This document shows, in pieces, positions 9,532 to 18,531 of a DNA stretch of 64,000 bases. How positions within the stretch are numbered: position 1 is the first letter of the stretch; every line of letters starts with the position of its first letter. The translations under genes and the position numbers were made by a program. This DNA is from a virus, in IMG/VR virus record IMGVR_UViG_3300030119_000552, positions 1-64,000 of that record. One strand, given 5' to 3'. Below the pieces are notes generated by a model that had not been told where the DNA came from, did no database searches, and worked only from the letters and a program-made list of their open reading frames with translations.

Positions 9532-9587
9532 ATATTTATATAAAGATAATGCTCAACTGAGATTGTCTAGAATGCTCAAACGAGATT
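9532..9587 (+). promoter_or_regulatory. ATATTTAT box and twin 17-bp repeats upstream of dnaK
   Basis: An ATATTTAT box (9532-9539) is followed by two 17-bp direct repeats, 9548-9564 and 9571-9587, matching at 15 of 17 positions with starts 23 bases apart. The first contains the palindrome CTCA-AC-TGAG. If the box is a promoter, the repeats lie at the start of the leader and could be an operator or RNA element controlling dnaK. Confidence 0.55.
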
Positions 9588-9622
9588 CAAACAAAACTAA
9601 CAAAATAAAAGAGGAATAGAAA

Positions 9623-11551
9623 ATGGCTAAAGTAATTGGCATTGATTTAGGTACATCGAACAGTTGTGTTGCGGTGGTAGAAGCAGGAGAACCAAAGGTG
9701 ATAACCAACTCAGAGGGAGCAAGAACTACCCCAAGTATAGTTGGATTTGCAAAAGACGGAGAAAGACTTGTAGGTCAGTCCGCAAAAAGACAAGCAATCA
9801 CTAATCCAGAGAATACAATTTTTTCAGCGAAACGTTTAATCGGAAGAAAATACAAGGAAGTAAAAGACGAAGTTAAAAATCTTCCTTATGAAGTTGTCTC
9901 GGGTAAAAACGGAGACGCATATATCAAGTGCAATGATGGTGGTGAAGATAAAGAATATGCACCCGAGTTTATTGCGAGTATTGTTCTCGGTAAGTTGAAA
10001 GCAGATGCAGAATCATATCTTGGTGAAGAAGTAAAACAAGCAGTTATTACTGTACCTGCATACTTCAATGATTCACAAAGACAAGCAACCAAAGACGCAG
10101 GTGAAATCGCAGGACTTGAAGTATTGCGTATCGTTAACGAACCAACAGCTGCATCACTTGCATATGGATTAGAAAAGAAGAACGAAGAAATTATTGCAGT
10201 TTACGACCTTGGTGGTGGAACTTACGATGTTTCTATTTTGGAAATCGGTGACGGAGTATTTGAAGTTAAGTCTACCAATGGTGACACCCAATTGGGTGGT
10301 GACAATTGGGACGAAAAACTTATTCAATATTTGTTGGACGAATTTAAAAAAGATTCTGGTATTGATTTAAGTAATGATGGACAGGCAATGCAACGTCTAA
10401 AAGAAGAAGCAGAAAAAGCAAAGGTTGCGTTATCGTCTAGTGCGTCCACCGAAATTAATCTTCCGTTTATTACTGCGGATGCAAGTGGACCAAAGCACTT
10501 GAATGTAGAAGTTACTCGTTCAAAGTTTGAACAAATCTGCGATTCTTTATATGCTCGTACAAAAGAACCATTTGAAAAGTGTCTTGATGATGCTGGTATT
10601 ACAATGGAAGAAGTTAATAATCTCATTCTTGTGGGTGGTATGACTCGTAGTCCAAAAGTTGTAGAAATTGCAAAAGGACTAGCAGGAGGCCGTGACCCAA
10701 ACCAAGGAGTTAATCCCGATGAAGTGGTTGCATTGGGTGCAGCTATTCAAGGTGCTATTCTTGCGGGTGACGAGGGTGTTAGTGATGTTTTGTTGCTTGA
10801 TGTGACTCCTCTTACTCTCGGAATTGAAACCGCAGGTGGTGTGTCTACTCCAATGATAGAACGCAATACTACAATTCCAACCAAGAAGTCGCAGATATTT
10901 TCAACTTATGCTGACAACCAACCGGCAGTTGATATTGTAGTTCTTCAAGGTGAACGTTCTATGTCTGCTGATAATAAAAATCTTGGTACATTTAAGTTAG
11001 ACGGTATCGTTCCTGCACCAAGAGGTACACCACAAATTGAAGTTACATTTGATATTGATGCAAATGGTATTCTCAATGTAAGTGCAACTGACAAGGGTAC
11101 TGGTAAGGATCAGAAGATTACCATTAGTAATTCGTCTGGACTTGATAAAGACGAAGTTGAAAAAATGAAGGCAGATGCAGAAAAATATGCCGAAGAAGAT
11201 AAGCAAAAGAAAGAAACCATTGAGTCTAGAAATGAACTTGATAATTTGTCATATCAACTTGAAAAGTTTGCGGATGAACACAAAGACAAACTTTCGGAGG
11301 ATGATAAGTCTGAAGCAGATTCTTTGTGTAAGGAAGTAAAAGAAACATTAGAATCCTCTGATACTTCAACGGCCTTTATTAAAGAAAAAAACGAAAAGGT
11401 TGTTGCATTGCTTCAGAAACTCGGAGGTAAAATACAACAACAAAAACAAGAAAATCAACAAACTCAACATAATTCTAATGCAGAAAACCAATCCGAGGAA
11501 ACGGAAGATGTAGTTGATGCAGATTTTGAAGTTGTTGATGATAAGGAATAA
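9623..11551 (+). CDS. dnaK: DnaK (Hsp70) chaperone
   Basis: Complete 642-residue Hsp70. The N-terminus begins [15 protein letters not shown] (phosphate loop 1), with [11 protein letters not shown] (phosphate 2) and [11 protein letters not shown] (adenosine region) further on. The substrate-binding domain, helical lid and a Q/N-rich linker lead to an acidic end resembling DnaK (VVDADFEVV). It folds or remodels proteins with DnaJ (gene at 3904) and a nucleotide exchange factor; no GrpE gene is seen here, so host GrpE may be used. A clear Shine-Dalgarno site (AGAGGAA) precedes the ATG. The leader is unusually long for this genome and carries twin repeats (9548-9587). Likely role: folding of abundant phage proteins or replication-complex remodelling (inference). 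Confidence 0.97.
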   Translation: MAKVIGIDLGTSNSCVAVVEAGEPKVITNSEGARTTPSIVGFAKDGERLVGQSAKRQAITNPENTIFSAKRLIGRKYKEVKDEVKNLPYEVVSGKNGDAYIKCNDGGEDKEYAPEFIASIVLGKLKADAESYLGEEVKQAVITVPAYFNDSQRQATKDAGEIAGLEVLRIVNEPTAASLAYGLEKKNEEIIAVYDLGGGTYDVSILEIGDGVFEVKSTNGDTQLGGDNWDEKLIQYLLDEFKKDSGIDLSNDGQAMQRLKEEAEKAKVALSSSASTEINLPFITADASGPKHLNVEVTRSKFEQICDSLYARTKEPFEKCLDDAGITMEEVNNLILVGGMTRSPKVVEIAKGLAGGRDPNQGVNPDEVVALGAAIQGAILAGDEGVSDVLLLDVTPLTLGIETAGGVSTPMIERNTTIPTKKSQIFSTYADNQPAVDIVVLQGERSMSADNKNLGTFKLDGIVPAPRGTPQIEVTFDIDANGILNVSATDKGTGKDQKITISNSSGLDKDEVEKMKADAEKYAEEDKQKKETIESRNELDNLSYQLEKFADEHKDKLSEDDKSEADSLCKEVKETLESSDTSTAFIKEKNEKVVALLQKLGGKIQQQKQENQQTQHNSNAENQSEETEDVVDADFEVVDDKE

Positions 11552-11555
11552 TGTT

Positions 11556-12395
11556 ATGGGAAAACCTCTAGATGAATCATGGAAAAATTGGACTAAAGAA
11601 AATCTTGGTCTCGGAGTACCACATAAAACTATATTCAAAACATTAACAGATAACGATTTCGATTTGAAAGAAGTTGTTGAAGTTATGCAATGGACTCCAA
11701 ACGAAAAAGATATTGAAGTATCAAATACACCAAAAAAACTTAAACCTATTTCTAGGACTGTTTATATAGACGGTGCTGAAAAGGTCGATACTAAAGATGA
11801 TGTTCTTGAAATATATAAAATTGAGAACTTTCTTTCAAATGATGAATGTGATGAACTTGTAAAACTCATAAAATCTAATATGAGAAAATCCCAAGTATCT
11901 ATTGCAAGCAAGGCTAAAGGTTACGTCGATGATTCGGTTAGAACAAGTTCTACTTGTAATCTTACAACTTCTTTGTCTAACATAGTGGGTGAAATTGATG
12001 AACGCATATTGTCGTGTATTGGAATTCATTCAAGTAGAGGTGAGGCTATTCAAGGTCAGCACTATGACAAAACACAAGAATTCAAACAACACACCGATAC
12101 CTTTGCACCAAATTCCGATGAGTATGAATTGCATTGTACGACTACTGGTCAAAGAACATGGACATTCATGATTTACTTAAATGAAACGGAAGAAGGTGGT
12201 GAAACCAAATTCAATATAACTAAAACTTCAAATAACGAAGATTTGGTGTTTTCTCCGAAGATGGGTTGTGCAGTTTTATGGAATAACTTGCTTCCAAATG
12301 GAATTCCGAACAAATATTCTTTGCACCAAGGATGTCCAGTAAAAAAAGGTGAGAAAACTATAATCACAAAATGGTTTAGAGAACGAAAACGATAA
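11556..12395 (+). CDS. prolyl 4-hydroxylase-like 2-oxoglutarate/Fe(II) oxygenase
   Basis: The C-terminal two thirds carry the P4H double-stranded beta-helix signature. His179-x-Asp181 (QHTD) and His257 (SLHQG) bind iron, and Lys267 (GEKTII) binds 2-oxoglutarate. The family hydroxylates prolines in proteins with release of succinate and CO2. The N-terminal ~85 residues are a separate small region I cannot name. The start at 11556 lies just after the dnaK stop; a longer in-frame reading would begin inside dnaK. A rho-independent terminator follows. The natural substrate is unknown. Hydroxylated residues could be glycosylation sites for the glycan cluster at 49-61 kb, which is speculative. Confidence 0.85.
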   Translation: MGKPLDESWKNWTKENLGLGVPHKTIFKTLTDNDFDLKEVVEVMQWTPNEKDIEVSNTPKKLKPISRTVYIDGAEKVDTKDDVLEIYKIENFLSNDECDELVKLIKSNMRKSQVSIASKAKGYVDDSVRTSSTCNLTTSLSNIVGEIDERILSCIGIHSSRGEAIQGQHYDKTQEFKQHTDTFAPNSDEYELHCTTTGQRTWTFMIYLNETEEGGETKFNITKTSNNEDLVFSPKMGCAVLWNNLLPNGIPNKYSLHQGCPVKKGEKTIITKWFRERKR

Positions 12396-12423
12396 AATAT
12401 ATTTATATAAATATTCATAAAAA

Positions 12424-12450
12424 GACGAGAGTTTTCTCTCGTCTTTTTTT
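12424..12450 (+). terminator. rho-independent terminator
   Basis: GACGAGAG, TTTT, CTCTCGTC gives a perfect 8-bp stem (12424-12443), followed by seven T. It ends the dnaK-P4H transcription unit. A-richness on the 5' side could also let it work in the opposite direction. Confidence 0.9.
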
Positions 12451-12469
12451 ATAAAAACTACTTTTTATA

Positions 12470-12477
12470 ATATTTAT
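12470..12477 (+). promoter_or_regulatory. ATATTTAT box before the gene at 12482
   Basis: The box overlaps an ATG at 12476 and ends 4 bases before the in-frame ATG at 12482, the spacing seen at many other starts in this genome. Confidence 0.5.
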
Positions 12478-12481
12478 GGAC

Positions 12482-12679
12482 ATGAAGAAGTATAACAAAA
12501 TAGATGTTATAAGAAGAATGGAAGACAGAGCATATCGTCTAAGACACCGAAGGAGTGAAGGATTTGACGATGAATCTTTAGTTTCTGAATGTATTATACA
12601 AGAAATAAAATATTTATTTAGAATGCTAGATAAGCAAACTCAGAAAGAAGTATTAAACAAACCATGGCTAGATCAATAA
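12482..12679 (+). CDS. 65-residue helical protein of unknown function
   Basis: A small, charged, probably all-helical protein (MKKYNKIDVIRRMEDRAYRL at the start). It follows a terminator and an ATATTTAT box, opening a new transcription unit whose next genes are the phosphomannomutase and cytidylyltransferase. It overlaps the phosphomannomutase start by 16 bases. An alternative start is ATG 12476, two codons upstream. No family recognised. Confidence 0.6.
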   Translation: MKKYNKIDVIRRMEDRAYRLRHRRSEGFDDESLVSECIIQEIKYLFRMLDKQTQKEVLNKPWLDQ

Positions 12680-13362
12680 ATTACGTATTTGATGTTGACG
12701 GAACTCTTACTCCCAGTAGATTAAGAATGGATAACGAGTTTAGAAAGTTTTTTAGAAACTGGATAAAAGACAAAAATGTTTACCTTTTAACTGGTTCAGA
12801 CCACGATAAAACAATAGAACAGGTAGGTGTAGATGTTTGGAGAGAAGTAACCGAGTCGCACCAATGTGGTGGTAATGTAGTATATAGACAAGGTGATTTA
12901 ATTGAAGTTAGTAAGTGGCAACCAAGTAAAAGTTTAATTGATACTTGTCAAAATCTGATTGATATTAGTAAATATCCTGTTAAAGCAGGTAATCACATAG
13001 AAGAACGTGTGGGTCTTCTTAATATTAGTGTAGTTGGTAGAAATTGTACACAAGAACAACGAATTGCCTACAATGAATGGGACAATTTGAATCGTGAACG
13101 TGAGTTTATATGTAAATCACTTACAACCATGTTTCCCGAATTAGAAGCAACTGCTGGTGGTCAAATAAGTATAGACATACATGAGTATGGAAAAAACAAA
13201 TCTCAAATACGAAGAAAACTTGATGGTGTAATTTATTTCTTTGGAGATAAAACTGAGAAAGGTGGTAACGATTATCCAATTGCAAGTATACTAGAAGAAC
13301 CAGACAAAGTATTCCAAGTAGATGATTGGGAGCATACATATAAGCTTTTAAAGGAAATTTAA
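12664..13362 (+). CDS. phosphomannomutase, eukaryotic PMM/HAD type
   Basis: A HAD-superfamily protein whose motifs match the eukaryotic-type phosphomannomutase group (PMM1/2), which converts mannose-6-phosphate to mannose-1-phosphate. Motif I is FDVDGTLTPSR with the two catalytic aspartates. A GGQISIDI segment lies near residue 165, and FFGDKTEKGGNDYP near 200 holds the last HAD motif. Length is 232 residues, typical. The neighbouring cytidylyltransferase and the mannose-6-phosphate isomerase-type cupin at 50411 suggest a shared supply of activated sugar for the phage glycosyltransferases (inference). Confidence 0.85.
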   Translation: MARSINYVFDVDGTLTPSRLRMDNEFRKFFRNWIKDKNVYLLTGSDHDKTIEQVGVDVWREVTESHQCGGNVVYRQGDLIEVSKWQPSKSLIDTCQNLIDISKYPVKAGNHIEERVGLLNISVVGRNCTQEQRIAYNEWDNLNREREFICKSLTTMFPELEATAGGQISIDIHEYGKNKSQIRRKLDGVIYFFGDKTEKGGNDYPIASILEEPDKVFQVDDWEHTYKLLKEI

Positions 13363-13364
13363 TT

Positions 13365-13814
13365 ATGGCAGAAAAACTTATTAAAGGATTTACTTGTGGA
13401 GCAATGGACGTATTTCATGCGGGTCATGTGCTTATGATGGAAGATTGTAAACGTCATTGTGATTATTTAATTGTAGGTCTTCATACAAATCCTCAATTAG
13501 ATCGTGCAGAAAAAAACAAACCAATTCAATCGGTTGTAGAAAGATATATACAACTTCGTGGAAGTAAGTTTGTTGATGAAATTATTCCATACGAAACCGA
13601 ATCGGACTTGATTGAGATACTAAAAGGAATTGATTACGATATTAGGTTTGTAGGTGACGATTGGAAAGATAAACCATTCACTGGACATGATTTACCTGGA
13701 CATCTTGATAAGGTAATGTATAATTCTCGTAAGCACGATTATAGTAGTTCTGCACTAAGACATAGAGTTGCTGAAGGTGAATTGAGAGAAAAGAAGTCTA
13801 AAAACAACAAGTAA
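13365..13814 (+). CDS. cytidylyltransferase-like nucleotidyltransferase (TagD/Pcy type)
   Basis: Short (149 residues) member of the HxGH nucleotidyltransferase superfamily. GAMDVFHAGHVLMM near residues 12-25 carries HAGH, the nucleotide-binding histidines, and the C-terminal YSSSALRHRV segment matches the usual STS-x-x-R region. The family activates small alcohol phosphates or sugars with CTP, glycerol-3-phosphate being the best-known substrate. It lies 2 bases after phosphomannomutase with AAGGA before the ATG. A substrate cannot be read from sequence alone. It differs from the second nucleotidyltransferase at 49999. Confidence 0.8.
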   Translation: MAEKLIKGFTCGAMDVFHAGHVLMMEDCKRHCDYLIVGLHTNPQLDRAEKNKPIQSVVERYIQLRGSKFVDEIIPYETESDLIEILKGIDYDIRFVGDDWKDKPFTGHDLPGHLDKVMYNSRKHDYSSSALRHRVAEGELREKKSKNNK

Positions 13815-13879
13815 TAAACAATATATATTATACTTAATAATAACAAGGGTTATGTCAACTTCCTACAAGGAGATTGGTG

Positions 13880-14344
13880 ATGAGTCTTGTTATATTTATA
13901 TGTCCAGAAAATCAGTATCTATCAAAGTATTGTGAAGCATTTTACAATTATATAAACTTTGGTTACATTAAAACACACTCATGGGCAAACCAATCTGGAT
14001 CATATGTATCACGCAAACGAGTTGCGATGTGTAGACTTCCAATGAAGAAAAACATTCCATCTAAAACTCAAATGAAAGCAAATGATGTTACACTTGAGAG
14101 AATTTATAGAAAAGTTATAAGCAACGATTGTTATGATCACTCGTACTATAAGTTAGAAGAACAAGAATTAGAGGACAATGCAGTTGTTGTGTTTTTAACT
14201 GACAATCGTAACCCTCAGAGTGTTCCCTCGTATTTAAGCAAAACTGATGTTATAGTTTGGAAGATGTCAAAAATAAATAATATAACCAATTCAAAATGGG
14301 AGTTGATTGAGAAACTGATAAGGAAAATGCTCAAGAAGGATTAG
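13880..14344 (+). CDS. 154-residue protein of unknown function
   Basis: The ATG at 13880 has an excellent Shine-Dalgarno site (AAGGAG, 7-base spacing) and is preferred to an upstream TTG. The protein begins with a hydrophobic strand (MSLVIFICPENQY) and contains many charged residues, with FLTDNRNPQS near residue 105. It might be a Rossmann-like or receiver-like small domain, but I cannot assign it. The end overlaps the convergent gene at 14331. Confidence 0.65.
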   Translation: MSLVIFICPENQYLSKYCEAFYNYINFGYIKTHSWANQSGSYVSRKRVAMCRLPMKKNIPSKTQMKANDVTLERIYRKVISNDCYDHSYYKLEEQELEDNAVVVFLTDNRNPQSVPSYLSKTDVIVWKMSKINNITNSKWELIEKLIRKMLKKD

Positions 14345-14696
14345 ATGGTGTATATACTATTCTGTGTATACCTTCTATTTCCTTTCCCTTACCATCCAAC
14401 TTCACAGTCTTGTCAGATATTCTTGCAACTTGTTTTATTTCAGTTGAACCTAATTCTTCTAGTTTTGTTTTTAGTGCTTGAGCAGGATTAATTGGATTTT
14501 CTCCACGGGCTGCTTTTCTTTTGCTGAGTGATTCGTTATGCTTTTTTGAAGTTTCATCTGCTGAAAAGTAGACTACTTCTTCTGCCAAGTCGTTAATTTT
14601 GTCTTCAAATATTGGCTCGGCAATTACGTGTGTAATTCCATTGTCTTTGAGATACTTTGCCAATCCCTCTTTTGTAAAGTAATGCATGATGTTCAT
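14331..14696 (-). CDS. 121-residue protein of unknown function
   Basis: A charged, lysine-rich protein downstream of, and same strand as, the triple-zincin gene at 14721. It overlaps the convergent gene end at 14344 by 14 bases. An alternative start is the in-frame ATG three codons in. The upstream sequence TATATATTCGC resembles the phage AT box but is not exact. No motif recognised. Confidence 0.6.
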   Translation of the reverse strand: MNIMHYFTKEGLAKYLKDNGITHVIAEPIFEDKINDLAEEVVYFSADETSKKHNESLSKRKAARGENPINPAQALKTKLEELGSTEIKQVARISDKTVKLDGKGKEIEGIHRIVYTPSNPS

Positions 14697-14720
14697 GCGA
14701 ATATATATGTATGTATTTTT

Positions 14721-17420
14721 CTAATCGTACAAATTGCCTACGATTTCACCAAAATTTCTCATAATAATACCAGCACAAGCATTTGCTTCGTTCTCAATGT
14801 CACTTCCTGTTTGTCCACTATCCACTTCAAGAACACCTAATTCGTTTTGCTTTTGATGAACTAGTTCGTGTGCAATGCTTCTGCATATATCTGCATATGC
14901 TCTGCCTTTTGTATATATAGAAATCTCATTTGTGTTTGGGTCATAGCAAGCAGCCGTCATATTCTCATGTCTTTTTTCCAAAAGTTTTACCGATACCTTT
15001 TCTTTTAATTGCAATGCGTTTTTTGCAAACTTGATAAACTCATGAACATTGTCTTTGTTCATTGCGACTTCGTTTAATGCTTCTTTTATATATTTCATAT
15101 CTGGATGTTTGGTATCTGAATTGTTTTTGGAAATTATTTTGTTGTTAGAAAAGGATTCCGCAGGAATATCATTGCCAAGATACATTGCTTTGAATTCCTT
15201 GAACCATTGTTCAAATGTAAAGTCTCCGATTCGCAATCCATAGTCGTGGATAGTTTGTTCTTTAAAGTGATTTGCAACTCCACCTATAAAGTGATAATAA
15301 CTTCCACTTTTTTGTACTTTGACATTTGGAAATCCTTTGTCTTTTAACATTTTGGAAACTTGTGCACCTGATTTAGGTGATGACTTCATATTGATTTCTT
15401 GTATCTTCATTTCGTTTATATTTGCTCCACCTGTTCTAACAATTTCACGAAAGAACCAACGAGTCCACTCTCCGAGTTTACCGGGTCCTCTCACTATATA
15501 TAGTTTAAATGCTTCTGCAAATGCTTCCTCTGCATTTGTATTTCCGTAACTTGTGATGTGTTCTATTGGTATTTCTTTACCGGGACCAACCCAACGATCA
15601 CTTAACTTTGTTGCAACTTCTTCTCTGTTGTATGTTGAATAAACTGGTGTCATTTGTAATGCCTTGAACTTTGCTTTGGTCTCGGCGTTGGTTTCTTTTT
15701 TATCAATGACTTTTAATCCTGCTTTTCTTTTGTAAAGTCTTTCTCCGTGTTTATTAAAATACTTTTTAACATACTCATCAACATCTTCAAAATCTATTGC
15801 TACCTTTTTGCTTTTGATTGTATCTTGCCAATGTTTCTTTGCGTTAGATGGAAGTTCACGATACCAAAAACGATGACCGAGTTCATGTGTGAACGTATCT
15901 TGTGTCATTCCTGCTCCGTATAACTTGAGCATATCTTTGTTCATATAATACTCACCGCTTACCATATCTCCACCTTCACCCGTTAATCCGAAATCGATAT
16001 CTACGGTCAATCCTTCTATGCATTTTCCAAATCCTGCTTTTTGGATTTTCTTTGACCAACTTTTGATTCCATCTACAAGTTGCTTGAAACTTCTTTCACG
16101 ACTTGCTTCTCCTTGTTCACTTCCACCTTTTCTTTTGAAGTTATGAATAACCAACTTGACTGGTCCTATTTGTGCTTGCTCAATTGGTTTTTCTCGTTCT
16201 TGGTCACCATTAATTGCAATGTACTGAAGAAGTGCGTTTATACCTTCACGAAACGCCGCACGATACCTTCTAATATTTTTTTCTCGTTCTCTTGCAAGTA
16301 TTTGTGGACTTACACGATGTTTTTTAGTTTGAAAGTCCCACATCTCTGGAAAGTTACCACCAAGACTTGTAACTGCTCTCCAGCATTTTTCACGAACTTC
16401 TTTTTCTTCCCAAGTTTCAACTCTTTCTTTTGAACCAATCCATTTGTATTGTAAAAAGAATTTGTAAACCCAATCTTCAAAGTTTTGCTGAAATGTACCA
16501 AATGCTCTTCTTACTTTTTTAAAGTCTTTGATTGTTTGTGGGTCTTCACTATTATCACCGATTTGCTTATATGCTTTAGTAAGAACTCTTAAATCCTTCG
16601 ACCACTTTTTAATAGAGTTAGTATCAACCTTAATTGTGTCTTCCGAAATGATTTCCGATAGATTCCCTTTTTGTATATACATATATAAATTTGCCAATCG
16701 TTTTTTAAATTTCTTTAAATACTTTTTGTCGATATATGTTAGAAAGTCACGATCAAAGAATTGTACATCTATTACCCACGATTGAAATGCTTTGTAACTC
16801 TCCAAACGTTTCTTTTTAAAGTCATCTGGTAGATTTTTCCACATACGAACAATCTGATTTTGTCCTTCTTGGTAGTATGCATTAAATTCTTCAGGTGTAT
16901 TGTAGTATCCTTCTATATCTTGTGTATCTAAGTACTTGGCACTTGTTTTGCTTAAACCACGACTACGATACCTTAAATGATCAAGAAAGTGTATATATTC
17001 GTGAATGAATGTATCCTTATCAAGACGAGTATCCATATACTTGCCATTATAATCACCAATTAGATTTGCATTTACAATTACACCTTTAAATGATATTCCA
17101 CCGACTTTCAAACTTTTGTTTGTAAAACCACCGGCGATTGTTACTCCACCACGTGATGTACTTTTTGTTGGAATGAAAAATAATACCACTTCACTTAAAG
17201 ACGGAAAGTTTTTGTCTATGTCTGTTCCTCTAAGAGCAACACCTTTCCATTGTGTAAGTGGAATGAAAGGTTTATTTACTATACTATTCTCACCTTCACC
17301 TTCTAATTTATCTTTATGTTTAGTTAAAAACCGTACCACTTTATCATATGCTTTTTCGGCAATACCTGTATAATATAGGTCATTCTCTATATTTGCTTCT
17401 TTAATGTGGGTACTATTCAT
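14721..17420 (-). CDS. 900-residue-class protein with three zincin (HExxH) modules
   Basis: Three gluzincin-like modules can be read along the chain (numbered from the upstream Met at 17423): HEYIH at 141-145 with a downstream PEEFNAY around 177-183; HELGH at 513-517 with NAEEAFAEAF at 630-639; and HELVH at 852-856 with IENEANA at 876-882. In such enzymes the two His and a downstream Glu bind zinc and the Glu of HExxH is catalytic. The linkers are lysine-rich and probably helical. No signal peptide is seen. I know no named family with this three-module layout. It could be a virion-packaged or maturation protease, or a set of toxin-like peptidases. The start at 17420 is 5 bases from an ATATTTAT box; 17423 is the alternative. 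Confidence 0.8.
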   Translation of the reverse strand: MNSTHIKEANIENDLYYTGIAEKAYDKVVRFLTKHKDKLEGEGENSIVNKPFIPLTQWKGVALRGTDIDKNFPSLSEVVLFFIPTKSTSRGGVTIAGGFTNKSLKVGGISFKGVIVNANLIGDYNGKYMDTRLDKDTFIHEYIHFLDHLRYRSRGLSKTSAKYLDTQDIEGYYNTPEEFNAYYQEGQNQIVRMWKNLPDDFKKKRLESYKAFQSWVIDVQFFDRDFLTYIDKKYLKKFKKRLANLYMYIQKGNLSEIISEDTIKVDTNSIKKWSKDLRVLTKAYKQIGDNSEDPQTIKDFKKVRRAFGTFQQNFEDWVYKFFLQYKWIGSKERVETWEEKEVREKCWRAVTSLGGNFPEMWDFQTKKHRVSPQILAREREKNIRRYRAAFREGINALLQYIAINGDQEREKPIEQAQIGPVKLVIHNFKRKGGSEQGEASRERSFKQLVDGIKSWSKKIQKAGFGKCIEGLTVDIDFGLTGEGGDMVSGEYYMNKDMLKLYGAGMTQDTFTHELGHRFWYRELPSNAKKHWQDTIKSKKVAIDFEDVDEYVKKYFNKHGERLYKRKAGLKVIDKKETNAETKAKFKALQMTPVYSTYNREEVATKLSDRWVGPGKEIPIEHITSYGNTNAEEAFAEAFKLYIVRGPGKLGEWTRWFFREIVRTGGANINEMKIQEINMKSSPKSGAQVSKMLKDKGFPNVKVQKSGSYYHFIGGVANHFKEQTIHDYGLRIGDFTFEQWFKEFKAMYLGNDIPAESFSNNKIISKNNSDTKHPDMKYIKEALNEVAMNKDNVHEFIKFAKNALQLKEKVSVKLLEKRHENMTAACYDPNTNEISIYTKGRAYADICRSIAHELVHQKQNELGVLEVDSGQTGSDIENEANACAGIIMRNFGEIVGNLYD

Positions 17421-17425
17421 CATCT

Positions 17426-17433
17426 ATAAATAT
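17426..17433 (-). promoter_or_regulatory. ATATTTAT box upstream of the triple-zincin gene
   Basis: Coding-strand box 5 bases before ATG 17420 (2 bases before ATG 17423). No Shine-Dalgarno site. Confidence 0.5.
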
Positions 17434-17449
17434 ATACATTCTTATTAAA

Positions 17450-17477
17450 TTGACTATTTTAAGTGTGTATGTAATAC
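17450..17477 (+). promoter_or_regulatory. sigma-70-type promoter of the methyltransferase gene at 17485
   Basis: TTGACT (17450-17455), a 16-base spacer, TAATAC (17472-17477). The ATG at 17485 follows after 7 bases, so the mRNA should start at or next to the start codon. Confidence 0.65.
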
Positions 17478-17484
17478 TATCATA

Positions 17485-18501
17485 ATGTCTGTTGATACTA
17501 AACCTTTTTTTGAAGATATTACGATACCTTATCTTAATTCAATTGTTAATGGTGATTGTTATGAACTTTGTAAAGAACTTCCACCAAATTCCATTGATTG
17601 TGTCATTACGTCACCACCGTATTTTCAGCAAAGAGATTATGGAAGTAGTGTTGGTGAAGAGGAAACAATAGACGAATATATATACTCGTTAACCAAGGTT
17701 GTAAAAGAACTCGTAAGAGTTGTTAAACCAACAGGTAGTATTCTATATAATATCGGAGACAAGTATTTGCCCAACGATGGACTTCAACTTATTCCATATA
17801 AGTTTGCGGAACACATTAAAAATGAACTTAATTTATATTTGGTGAATGTTATTCAATGGCATAAAACGAACCCAACTCCTCATCAATGTAAAACAAGACT
17901 TGTTAATTCTACCGAACCTTTTTTTCACTTTGCATTAGAAAAAGGTTATTACTACAACAAAGATGAATATGAAAAAACTGATATTGATTTAAGTTGCAAT
18001 CGGTCTGATACAAAAGGGCTAAAATATCTTGATATGCTGAGTGAATCTGATTTATCTAATTCTGAAAAGATATATGCTGAACAAGAAATCAATAAAGTTA
18101 TCAATGAATATAGACAAGGTGAATTATACGACTTTCGTATAAAGATTCGTGGTGTTCATGCACCTGCTTATGGTGGTCAGCAAGGTGGAAGAACAAATCA
18201 ATTAAGAAACCAAGGATTCACCATTATTCGTATGCACGGACAAAAAATGAAAACAGATGTATTGAGTCACGCAGTTGGTAATCATAAAAATACAAATCAT
18301 TCTGCGATGTATCCAAGTTCTTTGATTGAAAGAATCATTCCGTTGGTATGTCCTGAAAATGGTATTGTTATTGATCCTTATATGGGAAGTGGTAGTACGG
18401 CAATTGCTTCTCAAAATCTAAATAGAAACTTTATTGGATTTGAACTTAACTCGGAGTACTGTGTGTTAGCCAATAATCGAATAAAAAAGAACCAACCCTA
18501 A
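17485..18501 (+). CDS. DNA methyltransferase, SPPY (N4-cytosine type)
   Basis: Amino-methyltransferase of 338 residues. The catalytic motif TSPPYF lies near the N-terminus and the SAM-binding motif DPYMGSGSTA near the C-terminus; this IV-before-I order is the beta arrangement. SPPY is the form usual in N4-cytosine enzymes. The long middle segment is the likely target-recognition region. It is transcribed alone on the plus strand from its own sigma-70 promoter with a predicted leaderless start, so probably early. Function may be self-protection against host restriction. No cognate restriction nuclease is adjacent. Confidence 0.88.
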   Translation: MSVDTKPFFEDITIPYLNSIVNGDCYELCKELPPNSIDCVITSPPYFQQRDYGSSVGEEETIDEYIYSLTKVVKELVRVVKPTGSILYNIGDKYLPNDGLQLIPYKFAEHIKNELNLYLVNVIQWHKTNPTPHQCKTRLVNSTEPFFHFALEKGYYYNKDEYEKTDIDLSCNRSDTKGLKYLDMLSESDLSNSEKIYAEQEINKVINEYRQGELYDFRIKIRGVHAPAYGGQQGGRTNQLRNQGFTIIRMHGQKMKTDVLSHAVGNHKNTNHSAMYPSSLIERIIPLVCPENGIVIDPYMGSGSTAIASQNLNRNFIGFELNSEYCVLANNRIKKNQP

Positions 18502-18513
18502 GATTGGTTCTTT
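18480..18513 (-). terminator. rho-independent terminator for the clamp/clamp-loader operon
   Basis: On the minus strand AAAGAACCAA, an 8-base loop and TTGGTTCTTT form a 10-bp stem (18486-18513) continuing into a T-run (18483-18488). It lies just past the clamp-loader stop and overlaps the 3' end of the convergent methyltransferase gene, so it may also slow plus-strand transcription. Confidence 0.8.
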
Positions 18514-18531
18514 AGAAGACTCTTTAAAGAA

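Noticed and set aside
9548-9587. Possible CRISPR or CIRCE element
   Set aside because: Only two repeats with a 6-base gap, so not a CRISPR array; sequence and arm layout do not match CIRCE.
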